DNA of 64,000 nt, taken from the NCBI GenBank assembly GCA_028821605.1, contig JAPPFM010000059.1:124001-188000 (forward strand), written 5' to 3'. Made by a program: the position numbers and the translations under genes. The stretch comes from Candidatus Poribacteria bacterium (GTDB lineage: Bacteria > Poribacteria > WGA-4E > WGA-3G). Shown in pieces: positions 61,901-64,000 of this stretch; the stretch's first letter is position 1, and each line of letters begins with the position of its first letter. A model generated the notes under the pieces. It did not search any database. It worked only from the letters and a program-made list of their open reading frames with translations, and was not told the origin of the DNA.

Positions 61901-61933
61901 TCTGCGAATCAGTTGAACATCATTTTCTACCAT
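58919..61933 (-). CDS. Membrane-anchored ECF sigma factor with extracytoplasmic BNR repeats
   Basis: Residues 1-190 are an ECF sigma factor: AFSILVRKHQKSVHALVW, IAEEITQDTFLRVYKSL and LFAGWLYVIANRLCINW for region 2; EMTAKEIGKFLGVSVNTIKS for region 4. A single transmembrane segment follows (WAAFGASAVLIMLLLGVS, about 224-241), and then about 760 residues with BNR/Asp-box repeats: STNDGETWNEL, STDAGTQWTLL, STDLGDSWTEI, SRDGGQTWTDLG, TTDAGESWQPF, STDGGTSWKNV, SLDDGDSWKEI and SSQNGEDWRVI. The propeller would lie outside the inner membrane while sigma faces the cytoplasm, so one chain could both sense and transcribe. GGAG precedes ATG 61933. It leads a unit with the C39-like and LamG genes. Confidence 0.88.
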   Translation of the reverse strand: MVENDVQLIRRILSGDDEAFSILVRKHQKSVHALVWRKIGDFHIAEEITQDTFLRVYKSLATLKDPNLFAGWLYVIANRLCINWNEKNRSVMPSLEDTPIEEIEQSSYMHYISEQRESEVSDRHYEIVQRLLQKLPESERTVVTLYYLGEMTAKEIGKFLGVSVNTIKSRLRRAKKRLRKEEQLLISETLGSIHLPANLTKSIMQQVADIKQTLPPVGRPLLPWAAFGASAVLIMLLLGVSNQYLARFQQPYSFEAQSEPTIEIIDAYITLDIDAKPAVRNQVGRVSIPSKNSGNGLQISETVLSTNTLKDSAKFSTSQWTQTDGPQGGTALDIFATSEKVLYAVTSSGIHRLTAGATAWALIDTSVPISESRMPMAEFENTLYIVSTDEVFTSTNDGETWNELCSRPTGRAIGFIITDEAQGHGSQSHPAMYLALEDKGVFRSTDAGTQWTLLNHGLTDENVSTVAAIGDTVFAGTTMGLYRLNSDAWEQLPVATSEVIHSLVIHENNLYVVTGHDLFTLGLLESRLKDAGQIVRGYNASSSKIFYSTDLGDSWTEITPKNRSPFVRTPTGIKLVVADETLLLLGVAELRSRDGGQTWTDLGFDRNLFTLDSFSTVAIDENTFYNVSTSGVYRTTDAGESWQPFMSGMAGTRMQDLVVFNDRLYMHTGSDVFQSTDGGTSWKNVPINSSGVIRKSEKKELLQGDFSLDSRLVATNNALYGIIPEEDDLRVFHLPLNSDAFVPVHKIPAFARRSPSFNVWTREALAYELWTSVEEVKQDYSSDGHEESDSVPVTLYFRKKHWEAGGFAVSDETFYIECQRRLFKWKPGSQEWRNTKLIDTSEQPDSELDKGFKLAVAAETVYVGKRDGTLFQSLDDGDSWKEITASLPLHFTHFNEIAFAGATVYVATDKGVLSSQNGEDWRVITDTMGTRIVIDRFAVNSATVYGAGDTGVYRLKTEWQQISPEVPGKVISLIVSNDRLYIATEQRGLFHISLGEEAWVGMTK

Positions 61934-62155
61934 CAGGGTTCTCCACGATTAATGCGTAGTGTTGAAACCGTGTATATTTAAAACGCTGCTTTACCCTTTA
62001 TAATTAAAAGACCAGAATTTGATTGGAAAAGGGTGCATAATTTGAAAGAATTGTAATAATCCTAATTTTACAATAAAATCTGAAAATATGTTGACATTTT
62101 TGGAGACAAGGTTCCTCCATGCTCCGCTGGTGCTGGCGAGGTTCCTTAAATTCGC

Positions 62156-62202
62156 CTACCGACAACCGATAACTCTCACTGCGAGGCAAACTGATAACTA
62201 AT
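62156..62202. repeat. Heptad repeat, family A (decayed copy)
   Basis: TACCGACAACCGATAACTCT and AAACTGATAACTA are relatives of the right arms of family A, in the gap before the ferredoxin promoter. Confidence 0.4.
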
Positions 62203-62270
62203 ATGAGAGAGATTTCTAACCCCGATCGGTTCTAAAAAGTGAATGGTTCTGGTGTTGTCAGAAATATAAC

Positions 62271-62299
62271 TTGACAAAATAAATCGTTTATGGTATTAT
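62271..62299 (+). promoter_or_regulatory. Sigma-70-type promoter for the ferredoxin gene
   Basis: TTGACA at 62271-62276 and TATTAT at 62294-62299 with 17 bases between. The leader is about 160 bases, long enough to carry a control element, but none is recognised. Confidence 0.65.
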
Positions 62300-62468
62300 T
62301 ATAGTGTCCTGAATCGCAACTCAGCAGACACAGCAAAAAATCCGCCATATATGACGATGTTTTTGCAACGCCTTCATCAAGGAGGACTAACCTCGTTCAT
62401 TGAGCGAAGTCGCCCCTACATGGTATGGAGATTCTTATTGTAAATCAAGCGGAAAGGAGTTTTTCAAC

Positions 62469-62726
62469 ATGACGTATGTGATTTGTGAACCGTGTATTGA
62501 AGTCAAGGACAGTGCATGCGTTGATGTGTGTCCAGTGGACTGCATTCATCCTCTACCCGATGCTGATGAGTTCGAAGAAGCCGACCAACTCTACATCGAT
62601 CCGGAAGAGTGCATCGATTGTGGTGTATGTGAACCCGAATGCCCCGTCGAGGCTATCTTCATGGAGGAAGATGTCCCTGAAGAATGGGAAGAGTACATCG
62701 AAATCAATGCGGAATACTTTGAATAA
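62469..62726 (+). CDS. fdxA: Ferredoxin with two iron-sulfur clusters (7Fe/8Fe type)
   Basis: An 85-residue acidic ferredoxin. CEPCIEVKDSACVDVCPVDC supplies the first cluster in the manner of FdxA, with an extended spacing typical of a 3Fe-4S (or 4Fe-4S) site, and CIDCGVCEPECP the second, a 4Fe-4S cluster. The acidic C-terminus (PEEWEEYIEINAEYF) matches the FdxA tail. It carries electrons in the cytoplasm. ATG 62469 has AAAGGAG; the frame reaches 62400 but that is leader. It has its own promoter and terminator. Confidence 0.9.
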   Translation: MTYVICEPCIEVKDSACVDVCPVDCIHPLPDADEFEEADQLYIDPEECIDCGVCEPECPVEAIFMEEDVPEEWEEYIEINAEYFE

Positions 62727-62763
62727 CGGATAGTCGGAGCAATCCTTCCATCGTGACTCACTG

Positions 62764-62820
62764 AACGGTTGTTGATTTGCGGGACCGCCCATGGTCGCAC
62801 AAATTAGCAACCGTTTTTTT
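62764..62820 (+). terminator. Rho-independent terminator after the ferredoxin gene
   Basis: AACGGTTGTTGATTTG pairs with CAAATTAGCAACCGTT, with few mismatches, and is followed by TTTTTT. The inner part also pairs (GACC with GGTC). It ends eleven bases before the DUF971 gene. Confidence 0.75.
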
Positions 62821-62831
62821 GAGAAGCCATC

Positions 62832-63149
62832 ATGCAGAAATCTCAACCAACTCGTATTGAAAGAACCCAGACAAGCCTGAAAATCGAATGGAAAGATTCG
62901 TACCAAAGCGAATTGTCCTACCGCCTTCTCCGACAAAAATGCCCCTGCGCCCACTGCGATGCCACGCGAACAGGAAAAGATCCTTTTCACATTTTACCCT
63001 CTGACGATTTTTTTCAAAACCTATCTCTTGTGGACATTCAGCGAGTCGGACGCTACGCAGTGAGATTGGTATGGAACGATGGACATCGCACTGGAATTTA
63101 TACGTTCCAATTTCTGCGTGAGCTGAGCGAAAACCCGCCTGAAATTTAA
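62832..63149 (+). CDS. DUF971-family protein
   Basis: A 105-residue single-domain protein of the DUF971 (gamma-butyrobetaine hydroxylase-like N-terminal) family: LKIEWKDSYQSELSYRLLR, then CPCAHCDATRTG with the three Cys of the likely metal site, and VGRYAVRLVWNDGHRTGIYTF with the conserved GHxxGIY. Members often sit beside Mrp/ApbC-type Fe-S cluster scaffolds; here the neighbour is a ferredoxin gene, so a link to iron-sulfur metabolism is plausible. The precise function is unknown. ATG 62832 follows a terminator closely, so it may rely on partial read-through. Confidence 0.88.
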   Translation: MQKSQPTRIERTQTSLKIEWKDSYQSELSYRLLRQKCPCAHCDATRTGKDPFHILPSDDFFQNLSLVDIQRVGRYAVRLVWNDGHRTGIYTFQFLRELSENPPEI

Positions 63150-63237
63150 GCAAAATATATCCTAAAGCTAAATACCCCTATTTTCCCTGAAGATATTGTA
63201 TAATTCAAAGTTAGACATAGACTTTATCATTTTAATT

Positions 63238-63266
63238 TGACAAATAAGGAAATTTGTCGTATTATA
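63238..63266 (+). promoter_or_regulatory. Sigma-70-type promoter
   Basis: TTGACA at 63238-63243 and TATTAT at 63261-63266 with 17 bases between. Directed at the small ORF at 63313, with a leader of about 40 bases. Confidence 0.6.
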
Positions 63267-63312
63267 ACTGATATATTGGGTGCCACCTAAAAGATTTTAA
63301 AATAAAGGTGAG

Positions 63313-63480
63313 ATGATGCGAAACGGATTTATTAATGTCAACATTGAGGTAACAATTTCCCGTGCGATTGCTGTGGGTATCTTCCAAAGTGAAGATATGT
63401 GCTATGCTGACATGTCCTTACCTGAGTCTGTAATCAGAGAGATCGCGTTTAACCCCCCCCTTCTGCTTATCAAAAATTAA
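63313..63480 (+). CDS. Small ORF of 55 codons ending beyond a C8 tract
   Basis: ATG 63313 has AAAGGTG ahead and a near-consensus promoter. The 55-residue product (MMRNGFINVNIEVTIS... AFNPPLLLIKN) is not recognised and has no membrane segment. At 63453-63460 it passes through eight C in a row; one extra C would put ribosomes into another frame that stays open to about 63640. The product may be truncated by slippage, or may be a chance frame; promoter and ribosome site favour a real gene. Confidence 0.4.
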   Translation: MMRNGFINVNIEVTISRAIAVGIFQSEDMCYADMSLPESVIREIAFNPPLLLIKN

Positions 63481-63670
63481 GCATTTCTATTTATAGAACA
63501 GCATCGGTTGTTATCGTCGTGCTGCAGTCGCGCCCGCGTTCGCTCCCTTTTGCTTGGCGTGTCTCTTCGCAGGCTATTTTGTTTTCGTATCGGCTTTCGG
63601 CGGGTGCGTGTTATTTCCGCACCGATGTCCGACCGGTTGGTTAAAATCCTCATCACATAGGAGAATTTAG

Positions 63671-64000
63671 ATGCATAAAAGAATGAAACCACTTTTTTCT
63701 TATAATTTTAGCGACGGTATAGTCTCAAATCGCTTGATATTTTCCCTAATTTTTTCTTTTTTCTTTTTTGCCGTGTTTACCCCTATCGTAACGCCAGAAG
63801 AAACGGAAGAAAAAACGACGGTTGACATAAGCAGTAAAAAGATAGCAGATGTTGATCCTAACACACCAGGGGACCAAAGTGGTTGGGCCATGACGTTCAA
63901 GATCGTCTCAGGGCCGGATCCTGGTCCAAACTTTATTAATGATATTTTTATAGAAAATACTCCGGTGACAGAGCATCCTCTTTTCAAGAGCTTTGGGAAG
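63671..64000 (+). CDS. Exported protein, partial (3' end outside window)
   Basis: 110 codons from ATG 63671 to the window edge. AGGAGAATTTAG before the ATG is a strong ribosome site. After a 22-residue polar start come a hydrophobic signal segment (LIFSLIFSFFFFAVFTPIV) and an acidic mature start. The following sequence (DVDPNTPGDQSGWAMTFKIV, SGPDPGPNFINDIFIEN) is not recognised; its Asp/Pro-rich pattern suggests an extracellular beta-rich protein. No family is assigned. Confidence 0.6.
   Translation, partial: MHKRMKPLFSYNFSDGIVSNRLIFSLIFSFFFFAVFTPIVTPEETEEKTTVDISSKKIADVDPNTPGDQSGWAMTFKIVSGPDPGPNFINDIFIENTPVTEHPLFKSFGK

Larger units (their letters stand above)
61934..62468. other. Long intergenic gap upstream of the ferredoxin gene
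   Basis: 535 bases between divergent genes. It is AT-rich near the sigma gene; a partial family D arm (GCTGGTGCTGGCGAGG, about 62127-62142) and family A heptads (62156-62202) fill the middle; the ferredoxin promoter lies at 62271-62299. No small gene is convincing. Confidence 0.55.

Noticed and set aside
63481-63670. Independent gene in the stretch before 63671
   Set aside because: Two frames are open but neither has a start with a ribosome site; it is reported only as a possible continuation across the C8 tract.
1-64000. CRISPR arrays, transposase genes, prophage or plasmid functions
   Set aside because: Repeats seen are dispersed palindromes, not regularly spaced; no transposase, integrase, capsid or replication protein is encoded.

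Overview
The window reads as ordinary chromosome of a free-living or host-associated, diderm-like bacterium of moderate GC content. The gene repertoire (two phytanoyl-CoA dioxygenase-type oxygenases, a formylglycine sulfatase, TIM-barrel sugar isomerases, LamG and FG-GAP/ASPIC exported proteins, ECF sigma factors fused to beta-propellers) is the style known from Candidatus Poribacteria and neighbouring PVC-like lineages. That assignment is inference from gene content; no rRNA is present. I see no tRNA, CRISPR array, transposase or prophage.

Layout. 1-1548: exported protein cut by the window edge. 1752-3542: xylose-isomerase-type enzyme and adenylate kinase-like protein. 6477-3574 (minus): two tandem GNAT acetyltransferases coupled to a GT-C membrane glycosyltransferase. 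6734-8361: aroK-aroB of the shikimate pathway. 8537-11809: a compact four-gene operon of membrane proteins of unknown function, the best candidate here for an undescribed complex. 11972-14196: TIM-barrel epimerase coupled to a sulfatase, facing a short-chain dehydrogenase, an L-Ala-D/L-Glu-type epimerase and a lipoprotein amidase on the minus strand. 23201-18389 (minus): a membrane-quality-control block with two NfeD-type and two FloA-type flotillin proteins. 26479-23349 (minus): sugar kinase (FGGY), ROK kinase and a GmhA-like SIS protein.

26725-34761 holds a dioxygenase, a tandem pair of LamG proteins, a coupled operon (Tat aldo/keto reductase, FG-GAP/ASPIC protein, TPR lipoprotein), a polysaccharide deacetylase and a PAP2 phosphatase. 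35212-37800 is an ECF sigma factor fused to WD40 repeats with a strong internal ribosome-binding site. A dioxygenase-HEAT fusion, a DNA methyltransferase-HNH fusion and a sugar ABC importer without its ATPase follow (37930-44599). 46121-48202 is an ECF sigma factor with a DUF4097-like beta-strand protein. 48978-55561 has housekeeping genes: glycosyltransferase, rpmB, rel and recJ (the last two overlap). 55754-61933 is a second sigma/beta-propeller unit: sigma-TM-BNR protein, a C39-like/DUF1573-like gene interrupted by one in-frame TGA, and a LamG protein. 62469-64000 has a ferredoxin, a DUF971 protein, a small ORF ending at a C8 tract, and the start of an exported protein.

Between genes there are at least four families of short, palindromic, non-coding repeats (heptad-like CAGTTAT/CGGCTGT arms; TTTTGACCATCAACTCG hairpins; elements ending in TAGGACTTACG; GCTGGCGAGG hairpins), plus a GGAAGGTT tract inside a coding gene. 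They look like non-autonomous mobile or REP-like elements and mark most long intergenic gaps. Start codons were chosen by Shine-Dalgarno position, so several genes are given shorter than their longest open frame.
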